Source: Parietichytrium sp. I65-24A
Lineage: Eukaryota > Sar > Bigyra > Thraustochytrida > Thraustochytriidae
Reading direction: 5' to 3'
Length of the DNA stretch: 64,000 nt
Assembly: GCA_012862575.1 (NCBI GenBank)
Contig: BLSF01000008.1
Location: 434,001-498,000 of the forward strand
A program made the translations under genes and the position numbers. The notes below the pieces were generated by a model. That model had not been told where the DNA came from. It searched no databases and was given only the letters and a program-made list of their open reading frames with translations. Shown here one piece after another: positions 48,703 through 59,395 of this stretch; positions within the stretch are counted from its first letter, which is position 1, and each line of letters opens with the position of its first letter.

Positions 48703-50053
48703 GTCTCTCACACACACACACACTCTCTCTATATGTTCCTCCCTTTCTCGGTCTCTATCTCTATCTTTCTCCAATGAGGATCCGGAAGCTCGCTCGCGTT
48801 TGGGGTTTGCTGCGCTCAGCGAGTCCTCGCTTTCTGTACATTTCATTCGGAACAAAAACTTGCATCAATCAATTACTTTCATTGTTTGAAACAGAGTAAA
48901 CAGAGTAAAAGAGTAAACAGAGAGAGAAAGAAAGAATGAGTTGAGTGAGTGAGTGAGGATGAGAGAGCTGCTATCATTCGAGACACAGCTTGTGCCCTGA
49001 TAGCCCAGGCAAATAGGCTAGGCTAAGCTCTCTACATCTCGATGAGAAGGTATGCGCGACCAGAAGTATCTTCTTGTGAAGTGCCCGTAATAGCTGCGCT
49101 ACGTTTGTGCGCTGCTTGCTTGCTTTCCTTTCTTTCTTTTACTTTCTTCTTTTTCTTTTTGTACTTTTTATTCGCATCAATCCATGAATCAATCAATCAA
49201 AAGAAAGGCATTTTGCTTTCGGAGCTGGTGGTGGTTGACTCGTCAAGTTATTAAAGTCAGAGAAGTTCTAGTTCAAGGACAGTCCGGTCTTCGGGTTCAT
49301 GGACACAGTGAGTAAAACGTACCAATACGAATGAATAGGTTTGGCAGAATAGGGGAAGGGGGACGAGGAGGAAACGCGAATGGAAGGAAGGGTGGTTTTA
49401 ACGTCTTGGATGAAGAAGTGAGACTAGTGAGCCTCGAAGCCAGGCACTGCACCAACTATCACTAACGACTCTGCCAGCACGGTACTCATAGTCAGTATCG
49501 GTGCAGCAGCGCAGATCATGAATCGAGGAAGTCCCACATCATCGTAATTCACACACCCTAGGGCACTCTTCTGGGAATATGAGGAATTCGATGAGCCGGT
49601 TCTCGCGACAGCGTGCGAGCGCTCCAAAAGTCTGTGCAGCGTGCCTGAAAGATGATCCGCATGGCGAGCAATCTGACGAGCTGGCCGCAGCAGGCGAGGC
49701 GCTGTGTGGCGTTGGGTGGCCTTGCTGAGCCTGGCGGGAGAAATCGGGAGAAGGAAGGTTGTATTTCGCACCTTTCACTCCTGATTGCGTTGAAGTTCGA
49801 CCCGCGTTCGCGAATGATCGCTAAGGCGAGACCAGCCCGCGCTATGGAGCCACACGGGCGGAGACACAAGAAACATGAGGAAACTGAGCAATATGTCGAA
49901 AGGCAAGAAACCACAAGTTGGGTTGGTTAATATTTACTTTTAGTATTCAGAGGATCACGGCATATCGCTCCTCGCGATGACGCCGGTCCACAGTTGTCAA
50001 GTGCCGTTTTTTTCCTGCTAGGATCGAAAACGAGGCGATTTCAAATAGTAGGA
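48703..50053. other. Intergenic region, 1.35 kb
   Basis: Contains (CA)n/(CT)n repeats at 48710-48735 and AGAGTAAACAGAGTAAA units near 48892-48925. A minus-strand frame at 49424-49771 without an ATG could be a second exon joined to a 33-codon first exon starting at 49876, but the proposed 48-nt intron is weak. No certain gene. Confidence 0.4.
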
Positions 50054-51022
50054 TTACCGAGGGGATCGGGAAACGAGTGCATTACCTGGCCTTTGCAAGG
50101 ACATAAAGCTGGGCTTGAAGGACTTGAAGCTGCCGGTGGGCAGAGAAGATTGACGAGTATTGTCTTCGTCTCTTTCTTCCGCATAGCTCTTCGACTGCGC
50201 ATCAAAAAACTCCTCTTCATCACGAGTGTTCTTGGGAGAAGATTTCGCGAATTTACTTTTCTGAAGGCTGTCGTCGGCACACTTTTCTTCCTCTTGGATG
50301 TTATTGAGCGGAACGTCACGGTGTGTAGAGTCTTCGTATTTCTCTTCGTGCTCATTGTCATCAGAGTCATCGTCCAGATCCATGTATACCTTGCTGGACT
50401 CGTTGCCTTCATCGTCAGAGTCAGCCTTTTCTTCCTCTTCTTCCTCCTCTGTCTCAGCACAATCCTTCGCCTGGGAGTCTTCCTGGTTGTTTTGTTGGAC
50501 AAATTCTCTCCGGTAAGCGAAAAACTTCCCAAGCGCAGAGTTTGCGTCGCTCTCTTGAGGCGGAGTTGGAAATGAAAACGCCACCCCAGAGCTACGCATG
50601 CGAGCGAGGCTTGCCATCTCGAGCCGCTTGATTGCCTCAAGGCGAGCCATGATTCCAACGAGATCAAGGTCTGGGCGATCTACGAACAACTCAATCTTAT
50701 CTTCCAACGAGAGTCGGCGTGGGCCCGCCGGGCGCTGCGTTGGAGGCGCCGCCGTCTCGGCAGTCCATTGCACTCTCTTCCTGTCCTCGTCTCTGGGTTT
50801 GCGCTTGGAGCCGCTGCTGATAAGACTCATTGGAAAAGCCTTGCTCAATGTAAGCTCCTTCTTGAGCTTCGCAAAAGTGTTCGGGGCCGGCTTTCTGCAG
50901 AGCTCCACCGGCACGACTTGGCTCTTGCGGCCGCAGTCTCCATTGTCTCCTACGTTTAAGACCACATTGCTTTGCAGGCGCTTGGAAATGAGCACAGCGT
51001 CCAGCTGATTCTCGCGACTCAT
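50054..51022 (-). CDS. Acidic, mostly disordered protein of unknown function
   Basis: 322 residues from the ATG at 51022; a further 25 open codons upstream are a Leu/Cys-rich translation of CTGTGC repeats and lack an ATG. The N-terminal half is basic to neutral, with 'RRLSLEDKIELFVDRPDLDL' (~105-124) and a short amphipathic helix 'GIMARLEAIKRLEMASLARM' as the only likely ordered part. Residues ~180-260 are a strongly acidic Glu/Asp tract, and the tail is Ser/Lys-rich. No family is recognised. The composition, alternating basic and acidic disordered regions with a small helix, is common in nuclear or nucleolar and RNA-associated proteins, but that is only an analogy. Reading-frame length and absence of low-complexity DNA in the N-terminal half support a real gene. 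Confidence 0.6.
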   Translation of the reverse strand: MSRENQLDAVLISKRLQSNVVLNVGDNGDCGRKSQVVPVELCRKPAPNTFAKLKKELTLSKAFPMSLISSGSKRKPRDEDRKRVQWTAETAAPPTQRPAGPRRLSLEDKIELFVDRPDLDLVGIMARLEAIKRLEMASLARMRSSGVAFSFPTPPQESDANSALGKFFAYRREFVQQNNQEDSQAKDCAETEEEEEEEKADSDDEGNESSKVYMDLDDDSDDNEHEEKYEDSTHRDVPLNNIQEEEKCADDSLQKSKFAKSSPKNTRDEEEFFDAQSKSYAEERDEDNTRQSSLPTGSFKSFKPSFMSLQRPGNALVSRSPR

Positions 51023-52978
51023 TTTGGGCCCTCCGAAAAGTTGTCTCCGTTCACAGCACACGTACAGGCACAGGCACAGGCAAAGGTCGAACAGCAATGA
51101 GGTTTGTCGCAGAGCTGCTCGCGGGATTGAGGTCTGCTTGCGCCAAAGTCAACTCTTGTGGCCAGCTTGGAGGGACTCTATTTGCGTTCTTGCATAACTA
51201 TTGTTCCGGTCAGGGTTCAGGTCGCATGTGTCAGTTGTGGAGCCCCTCGACTCGGACGTGTCCTCTGGGCTGGGCTCTAAGCCGAAAGAAAAGTGGCCGG
51301 ATAAAAATGGCTGCAATCGTAGTGTTTCTGTCAAGAGTGTTGTCTTCTTCTACGAGTGGCCAAGTTCAGTGGGCAAAGGCGCGTGGCCACTGCTATCAAG
51401 GTCAGTTTCTTCAACATGTGAAGGATGTTTGAGCGGATAACTTTGGCTCACATGTCAGTCGGTCTGTGGAGCTCAGTGTCAACTCCTCTGTCCACACATT
51501 GTTAATCACTTCTTCAACCGATTTTTACGTCGAGATTGAAAAGTGCTTCACTTCGTTCCAAATACAAAAGGAAAGGATTCGAAAACAATGCGGCGTCTCA
51601 GACAGCCGTCCATTTAGCATCTCGGCTTAAGCTAAGCCATGCAAGAAACGAATCCTTTTTCCTTGCAAGGGAAAGAGAGGAGTTCGAGTTCAGGCACACT
51701 GGAAATTAGGTTATATTAAGCTAGCATTTCTTTCTTTATGCTTTGAGATCGGAGAAGCTTTTACTTGTTTCTTGGTTGTCCACGGAAATAAACAAATGTG
51801 GACAAATCTGCAACTTCTTGCTCGGCTGGCCCCACTTCTCTACTAGAAAGCCACGGGACAAAGGATTACACAATTGATTGGCCCGAATCATTCTTCAACG
51901 CGTTGCTCATGTTTCTGAGCTGGGATGAGCACGGCGTCATTGGCAGCAAGCCACTTCAGACAGCCAGTAAAATTCTTCCTCATGGCCATAGATTGAACAC
52001 GTCGCCGGTGTCTCTCGGCTCAAGTTTTCGAACTCACTCTCAAACTCTCAATATCTGTCTCACACTGACAGTGAGTCCGAGAGCAGTTTTCTAAAATGAA
52101 AAGATCCGTTCAAGGAACAACCCTCCCTTCCTTCTCAAGAACCCATTCTCTATTCACGATCAATGATCTCTTCCTCGTCTTCAAAAGATCCATGCACTAC
52201 GAGCCTTCATACCATATCCACTGGTACTGCCAGCACTTGGAGCTCTCTAGCGCGGCCTACTCCGGCTCATTTAAATTCGCTGCGACCCGCTAGAGTTGCC
52301 GCTGACTAACTACCTAAGACTGGCTTGAAGCGCTCTAACGTTTCCGGTAGCGGCGTTGCAGAAAGATAGAGTGAGAGCCCTTCACTTCGTAATCTCCAAA
52401 TAATCTAAAGTCTAAACGTTTGCTTGGTGAGAGACAAGACAGCAAGAAGAAGAGGAACTACTAAAAGGGCAACTACGCGACTTCCCTAGTTCCTCTACCC
52501 ACACTCACAAATCCAACGAGGAGCGGTGGTGTACGCGCGCACGATATCAGGCAGCGCTTTCCTCCCTCTCTTCCTCTCTTCCTCTCTTCCTTCCTTTCTT
52601 CCCTCCCCACCGCCCTTACCTTCTTCTCCCCGCGGGGACTCCCCTCTGGCGAACGAAAATTCTGCGCTCACGGGCCATCTTGCTCTTGCCGCCGCCCGTT
52701 TTTTTATCCCGCTGTCTCTCGCGGTCTCTGTTGGTGCCGTCCTCAAGCCCGGCCGGCCAGCGCGTACCCTTGCGCGCACCCCGAAAGCGTCCGCGGCGAG
52801 CGGAGTAGTCCGGGGCAGCACCACCCCACCGCCCAGATCTCAGATCTCAGTTCCCATATCCCGGAGTGCGGTTGCGTAGGCGGTTGCGCCATAGTCTCGC
52901 ACGTACATCGCGCGCACATCGTGCGTACATCGCGCGTACGGGGGGGCGTACGCTCAGCAGCACAGCAGCACCGCGAGG
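51023..52978. other. Intergenic region between divergent genes, 2 kb
   Basis: An ATG-started 111-codon frame at 51097-51432 (+) begins 75 bp from the divergent acidic-protein gene, and an overlapping frame at 51201-51440 also looks moderately protein-like. Neither matches a family. A CCTCTCTT pyrimidine array lies at 52555-52610, and GTACATCGCGCG-type 14-bp repeats lie at 52898-52940, just before the cold-shock gene. Confidence 0.4.
52898..52940. repeat. Three GC-rich 14-bp units (GTACATCGCGCG-like) in the promoter of the cold-shock-domain gene
   Basis: Units CACGTACATCGCGC, GCACATCGTGCG and TACATCGCGCGTACG are partly self-complementary and end 38 bp before the ATG at 52979. Confidence 0.65.
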
Positions 52979-55900
52979 ATGAACTGGGCGGACGAGGTGG
53001 AGAAGGACGATGCGGACGCCCTTCCGGAAGTCAAATTCCCCGCCAAGCTCAAGAAACAAGCGGCCAATGCGCCGCGAGCGTCGCACGAACCCAAACCTGC
53101 TGCGCCACCCAAGGCATCAGTATGGCAGCAGCCGCCGTCAGCCGCGAGGCCGGTTCCAGGACCGGGAACCGGGCCGAAGCCTGGGCACGGGCCTGGGCCT
53201 GGGCCGGCGATGCACTCGTTGAAAGGCCGGGCGGCGTCCGGTGCCGCGCAGGAGCCGCAGGTAGCGAGCGGCGGCAGTGGTGGCAATGGTGGCAGTGGCG
53301 GCGCAGCGTCTAACAAGTGGAAGAATTTCTCGCAGCAGGCGCAGCAGCAGGAGATGGAGAGGCAGCAGCGGATAGCGGCCGCCAGCTTTCACAGGGGCGC
53401 AGGCGATTTCCATGCGGGACCCCGCGGCAACTTCAACGACTTTGGCCCCCGCGGCGGCGCTCATGGCGGCCACGGGGGACACGGCGGACACGGCGGTGGC
53501 TGGCATGGAGGACACGGGCAAGACGCGGGGCGGCCGAACGGAGCGTGGGTGGACCAGAGCGGGCCGTCCAATTGGAGAAGTGCGCCTCCACCGCGGGCAC
53601 TTCCAGCGCCACATGGGGCACCGGTCGCGCAGCAAGGTGCCGCGCCGCCGCGCGGACCCCCTGGGCCTGCGGCTGCGCACGGAAACTTTAGCTCGCCGCG
53701 ATCAAATGCTGCGGACATGCCAATGCAGAGAAGAGACTCGCGCGCGTCGGTCAGTTCAACCAGCACTCACGGGTCGGTACGCATCCAAAAGAACCCGAAC
53801 GCACCTGCAAGTCACAGCGCAGCGCCAGTCGTGAAAAGGGAGCCCGCAGCCCCGCCGCGCCACCAGTGTTTTGGGGTAGTGACCTCTCTCAAGGACAAAT
53901 TCGGTTTCATGCAGGTTGTGTCGGAGCCGCAGAGCTCAGATGTGTTCTTTCATTTCGACGAGGTGGCCAGGAGTGGAAGCTTCGACCCCAGTAAGCTACA
54001 GCTTGGGAATGAGGCGGAATTTGATCTTGTAGTTGGGCAAAACAACAGGCTCAGTGCCAGTCGGGTCAAAATATTAGACAAGGGCTCCATAGCTGTAGAT
54101 CAAGTGGTTGAGGGCAAATCTGGACTCTGCGGAGTTGTGATCTGTGACACCTTTTTCACGGCGCGGGGGAGGCAACTCGTTCAATTCCGGTGGCCCTGGG
54201 GCGAATACTGGTGACTTGGGACGCTTTGCTGACTATTTTGACGCAAAGACAAACCTCAGGCATTGGACTGGGAGGATCGTGGTGGTCCCCGAGGATGAAG
54301 TCGATGATTTGACCGAGCTGGTGCCGGGCAACGTCAAGGCTGCGGTTGCAGACGGCTCTAGCATCTTTTGTTTTGCGACTCGAGGAATCTCGAAATCAGC
54401 AGGTGGGAACGTCTCGAAGGAGCAGGCAGAGCCGAAGGATGTCAACAAAACAGCTCCAACGGGGGATGGTGCAGATGACAAGGCAGACGATGGCACAGCG
54501 GATAATGAGGAGGACAAAAAATCCGAAACTGCGAGTGTGTCGAGCAAGCCAAATAGCTCTCGCTCACAGAACCAGCGCTCTCATCGATCCTTAACGCCAA
54601 TGCGTGGAGACGTGGTCAAATTCGATGTGGGACGAGAGCTGGCCACTGGCCGACTGCACGCCATCAACATCCAGATTATAAAAAGTGGAAAATCGCGTAC
54701 TCAGGAGATTGTTCGGAAGGAGATCGAGAAGAAGGGGCTCAAACGTGAACGAGGTAAGGTTGCAACTCTTGCGCCGAGCAGTCAGCTAAGCTCTCTGGGA
54801 AGTGTGGAGTGCGAAGAGAGAAGCGAGCGCGTTCTCTTCGCTTACCGCGACTTGCCGGAGAAATTTAGACCCAAGGCTGCCCAGCCAAAATCACAAGGCC
54901 CAAAGAAAACTTCAGATTGGCGCCAGCCCCCTGATATCCATGGTCGAGGTCGATCGAACTCAAACGCTGACGGTCTTCGACTCGGCTTGGAGCTCGAGTT
55001 TTATGTCGTCAGTGATCCGCTCAACCCAGAAAAGCTTATCGCGTACGACATCAAAGAACTCCCTGCTGGAACCGTCCAGTTCGAAGAGCTGCTCCTTGAA
55101 AAAGCGCGAGCGATTGTTGTACAGACTTTCCGTTACCCAAAGCGCCACGGCTCTGCTGCTAGTGGTCACGACAATCGCGACAGGCCGATTGCCAGGATCA
55201 GGCTTTTGGAGGTCGACGAAAAGCTGAAGGGTTGCAAAGCTCCAAAGTTGCAGCCTCTGCCTCATGCAGATGCCTCCAAAAGAGGGAAGGACTCTTCCAA
55301 CCATACGTCACAGGAGGATTCCAGCAAGGATGTTGTAGAAACGGACGCAAAGGAGGAAACTTCTGGCGAGGAGCAAACCTTTGAATTTGACATTACCGTG
55401 GAAGATGTCGTGATGCCTGGACCAAGATCTCACGAGAATGACATCGTTGCTCTAGACGTGCACAAGATGAAGAGAACTGGATTGCTCGTTCCCCGTGCTG
55501 TACAGCTGGTGGAGCCTGCCGGAGAGAAGGAGCGGCGGGAATCAGACCCAATATCTGTCTGGCAAGGTAAATGCAAGAGGGAGACGGGCGTTGTCAGCAA
55601 CGTGCGCGACTCTTTCGGGTTCATCGACTGTGCCGACCGCCCGGGACAAATATTTTTTCCTCTAAAGGAAGTGATTGCTATTCGTTCTGTCGAGCCAGCG
55701 CATGGCGACTTCAAAGCTCGAAGGTCTCTCCGAGAGGAGCTTGTGAAGGAAGGCGATAGTGTGTCGTTCCAAGTTGATCTCGATTCATTCCACGGCAACT
55801 CCAACACTTCTTCTGCGGCTTCGGTGTCTTCCGGTGGACGTGGCGGGGGCAGCGTTCGCTCACTGCAGAATCATACCGACCGCCGCACTGTTGCTGTTCG

Positions 55901-58382
55901 CGTGATGAAAATTGACCAGATGCCGAAGGATATTGTGATTGCCGAAAAAGTGGTTGGGTTTGTTTCAAAGACGCCACATTCCGCCAAGTTCGAGCCGCGA
56001 AAAGTTGGTAACCGTCGTACTCTGCCTGGCCAAACGCAAAACTCGTTTCAGCAGCAGCAGTCGCATTCTTCTGGAGCTGACACTGGCATCATCCAATGCG
56101 AGCCAACTGCATTTATCGCGCCTGACTTGTTCGAAGCTTTGAAGAAGCTGTCGCAAGATCAACTGACCATTGAGGACAAAAAGGGTGGAAGTGTAGTGGC
56201 GTCTCAGATTGAGATATTTCCTGACCCAAATTTTTATCATGGCAAAGGCAAAAAGAATCAGAACAAGAGCAGAAAGGGCAAGAGTGACGGTTCTCAGGAG
56301 TCGGACCACACCGCCTACATGCGCGTGCCAGCGAACTACGAGTTTGTGCTCCGCGATTACTGTGCGTGGCTCGGCCTCCGTGCAATCTTTCACAATGGCG
56401 AGGATAACCACGACGGTGGAGTCATTGTCAAAAAGCGCGTTCTTCAAGGAAAGCTTGCTCCCCGTTCCAAGAAGAAGGACAAAGGCGATAACAAGCATCC
56501 GTCCGCGGGAAAAAGCGAGGATGCTGGTGAACACTCTGAAGAGCAGAATGACTCTGCGTCAGTAGAGGAGGGGTCCACGCAAGAGTCTGAGGCTGACGCG
56601 GAGCATGGCGACTCACCGAAAGTGACAATGCTCGCTTCTTTTGGGCAATCGGCAGTGTACGATCGCAAACATCTTCATGCTGGGGACAAGGTGGAGTTCA
56701 CATTGTGCCTTGATCGCAAGACCATGCGCCACGTGGCACATGGTGTCACGATCCTGGAACAGGCGAAAAAGAAGCCTGGTCCAGTGAAGCGTCGCCCAAA
56801 CACAGAGACCGGCGTAATTGCTGCGATCCACGAGCAAGGACACGGTTTCATACAAGGTGCAGATCGCATGGAGCGCATGTATTTTCGCTTAAGCGATTGT
56901 GAAGGGGCATACAAGAGCAGTGTTCAAGCTGGGGACGAGGTGGAGTTTCGCGTTCAAGACGCCAAGAAAGGGAACCGGGCTGTGGCCATTCGCTTTCTTC
57001 CTAAAGGCACGATAGTATTGGATGACCCGGTGATGAATCCTGAGACTGGAGAACAGGAGAAATTCCGCGGTATCGTTCTTCGAGAACCCAAGAGGTCGGG
57101 CGATTCGCGCAGCAATAAGTGGAAGGAAGACCATCCTAATGCGCTCAAGATCAGTCAGCTCTTTGCCCCGCAACACATGTTTGGGCGCCTCGTTGACAGC
57201 GACACAATTTTAGAGCCGACACAGCCAGAGGAGGAATACGAGAAGCCGGACTGGCGGCGCGCCAAGGAGCTCCACAATATGGTGGAAAAGTTCTCCACTT
57301 CCAAAGACAAAATTTGGAAAGTTGACACTTCTTTCACAAAAGGAGAGCTCAAGGAAATAGAGCGCATCGCACGTAAAGACAAGCTCTTCTCTGGGTGGTT
57401 TGATGGTGCACTGGTAATTGCGCGGCATCGAAGCGTCATGACTCAATACCGGGATGGCAAGCTGGTCGAAGATAGCAGCGATGCTTCCAAGGACGACGCC
57501 GGCGACGACGCAAAGACTGAAAACGCTGCTGATGGAGAGGATGAACAGTCAAAAGAAGATGATGAAAGCCAGCCTTCTGGCGAGGGGGAAACCGCAAAAA
57601 GAGTTAGTGCTGAGGGCGACAACGACGAAGATAATGACGACGAAGAGGATGGTGGTGCTGCGACTGCGAAGACTGACGCTGCAGAAGATGAGAAACCGCG
57701 TTCGATGCGATATCTCTTTGCCGTCAGCGACGTACTTCAACCCGAGCGTTCGGAGGAAGCGGGAGAGCGGAGCGGCAGCAGTGAGATGTTCGTGCCCCTT
57801 GTTGACGATGCCGTCGAGTTCACCCTGTGCATCAATCGACTGACGAAGAAAATTCGTGCGACTAATATCTCCCTGCTCAACTCTAACGCAAAGATCTGCC
57901 GTGGCGTCGTGGAAGGCGTCGTCTCCGAGCGCTTTGGCTTCATCCGACCTCTCGTTGCAGGGAAGGGAGCCCGAGGTGATGGTACGGATGTTGTCGATGA
58001 GAACTTTCGTCCTGGAGCCGGCGGCAGAGATGGGTCCTTGCGTTTCGAGCGCAGTCAAATGCGAGAAAATATCCATCTCAACGACGGCGATGAAGTGGAG
58101 TACCTTCTCATCACAGATCGCCACACAAAAGAAGCGAGGGCAACTCGGGTTCGTTTGGTGAAGAGAGCTGTTCAGGAACCACCATCCAACTCTGCGCCTC
58201 CACAACTGAATCGCAACGCGATCAAGAAACTTGGTGGTGCCGCTGATGCAGTAGCGGTCCAGAGATTCCACCTTGCAAAAGGTCCGGACGGAACGAAAGG
58301 GTTCCCGATTGGACGTGGCAGGAACTTGCCTCTGAGAACAAAGCTCCGTGTTACGGCCAAAGAATTTAAGCCGAATTTCTGA
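52979..58382 (+). CDS. Very large multi-cold-shock-domain (UNR/CSDE1-like) RNA-binding protein with one frame break
   Basis: The first frame (from ATG 52979) has 'MNWADEVE', a Gly/His-rich disordered region with 'HGGHGG' repeats, and a canonical cold-shock domain at ~294-360 ('GVVTSLKDKFGFMQVV', 'DVFFHFDEV'). It stops at 54214. The second frame overlaps it and runs to 58382 with at least three more cold-shock domains: 55564-55800 ('GVVSNVRDSFGFIDCA'), 56791-57010 ('GVIAAIHEQGHGFIQGA') and 57889-58160 ('GVVEGVVSERFGFIRPL'). Recurrent 'GDxVEFxLCxDRxTxxxxA' half-domains are interspersed. Together ~1800 residues, more than twice human CSDE1. The +1 shift can be placed at the T5 run 54152-54156; a GT..AG intron 54137-54248 is also frame-compatible. 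UNR-like proteins bind single-stranded RNA and control translation and mRNA decay. Confidence 0.78.
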
Positions 58383-58690
58383 ACAGATTTGGCTATGATT
58401 GAAAACGAAGAAAGAGATACAATTAGTTTTTGAGTTTTGACACAATAAGTTCTTTCCCTTGTTGACACTCCTGAGCTTGATGTCAGGTTCTTTTAATTTC
58501 GTAACCTTAGAACGAAGTGACAAGACAAAGAAACACAAAAACTTGTTTTTTTTTTTGTTAATTGATTGCTTCCTTGCATGTTAGGATGGTACGGAAACGT
58601 TAAACTTGCGGATGGTAGGCAAAGCCCTCAACATTGATCATGGCGGAGAGTACAGAGAGAGTGGCGAACATTGACCCTATAAGTTCGCAC
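58383..58690. other. Convergent 3' intergenic region
   Basis: 308 bp between the cold-shock gene and the minus-strand cysteine-rich gene. It includes a T11-12 tract near 58545. No gene seen. Confidence 0.5.
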
Positions 58691-59395
58691 TTAGCGCTCC
58701 ATCTCCTCGATTGCCGGGGCACCTTTGGCAGCGACGACCTTCTTCTCAGCAACTGTGTTGGATGTTGGCAGACGTCGCGGAAAACTGTTAGTGCATCTTT
58801 TCGAAGGGGTCTTCACTCCTCTCCGCTAGCTGGTCAAAAACTTACAGGCCAAGTTGCCTTTGTACTCCCCACAGCAGCAGGCGCAAGGATCCATAATAAC
58901 GTTCCCGGAGCAGCATTTGCACTACAATTTTCATGAAAGCAGTAAAAAATTAGAAAATTAGAAAATTTCGCCCCCTCATGAGCAGAGGTTGACTCCGTCA
59001 AGGCATCTACGACTTACCATGCAATAGCTGAAGCGGCAATCATCAAAGTCACAGCACTTTGGCCTGTGGCAGAACCCGCAGCAGCACCTGTCCGGGTCGT
59101 TCATGTCCAATGCGGCTGCATCGTTCTCTGCACAACATTCACAACTCAGCATCACCCAGCATCACTTTCCCTCCCGCCAAACATTCTCCACTTACTGCAA
59201 CAGCAGATCGCAAACGTCTTCCCGCAGCATCCCTGGTCCAGGCAGTCCGGCACCAAGTCGCAATAGCCTGCGCAACCTTCATCGTCAGCCTCCAAACAAC
59301 AAACAACAAACAACAAACAGCAAATACACGGTCCGCGTCCGACTTGACAGCTTCAGACGCCACAACTCACAGCATCCGTTGCAGCACACCGGCAT
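58691..59395 (-). CDS. Five-exon cysteine-rich small protein (114 aa, 26 Cys), unknown family
   Basis: Read on the minus strand, five short exons join without a frame conflict: 59371-59395, 59196-59267, 59018-59127, 58846-58921 and 58691-58752 (25+72+110+76+62 = 345 nt). Introns are 103, 68, 96 and 93 nt with donors GTGAGT, GTAAGT, GTAAGT, GTAAGT and acceptors GCGCAG, GTGCAG, TTGTAG, ACACAG; the last has an ACTAAC branch point. Intron phases are 1, 1, 0, 1. The product starts 'MPVCCNGCCYCD', contains 'CCCGFCHRPKCC' and 'CACCCGEY', and ends in a Cys-free Ala/Lys/Glu tail 'APAIEEMER'. Cys is 26 of 114. No signal peptide, so a cytosolic metal-binding, metallothionein-like or palmitoylated protein is possible; I do not recognise the family. 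Confidence 0.75.

Noticed and set aside
47533-48777. 414-codon plus-strand frame opposite the acyl-CoA dehydrogenase
   Set aside because: No family similarity; a shadow created by codon bias of the real minus-strand gene. The same applies to the 345-codon frame at 16756-17793(-) and the 329-codon frame at 57549-58538(-).
51097-51432. 111-codon ATG-started plus-strand frame
   Set aside because: No recognisable domain and an equally open overlapping frame; not enough to call a gene.
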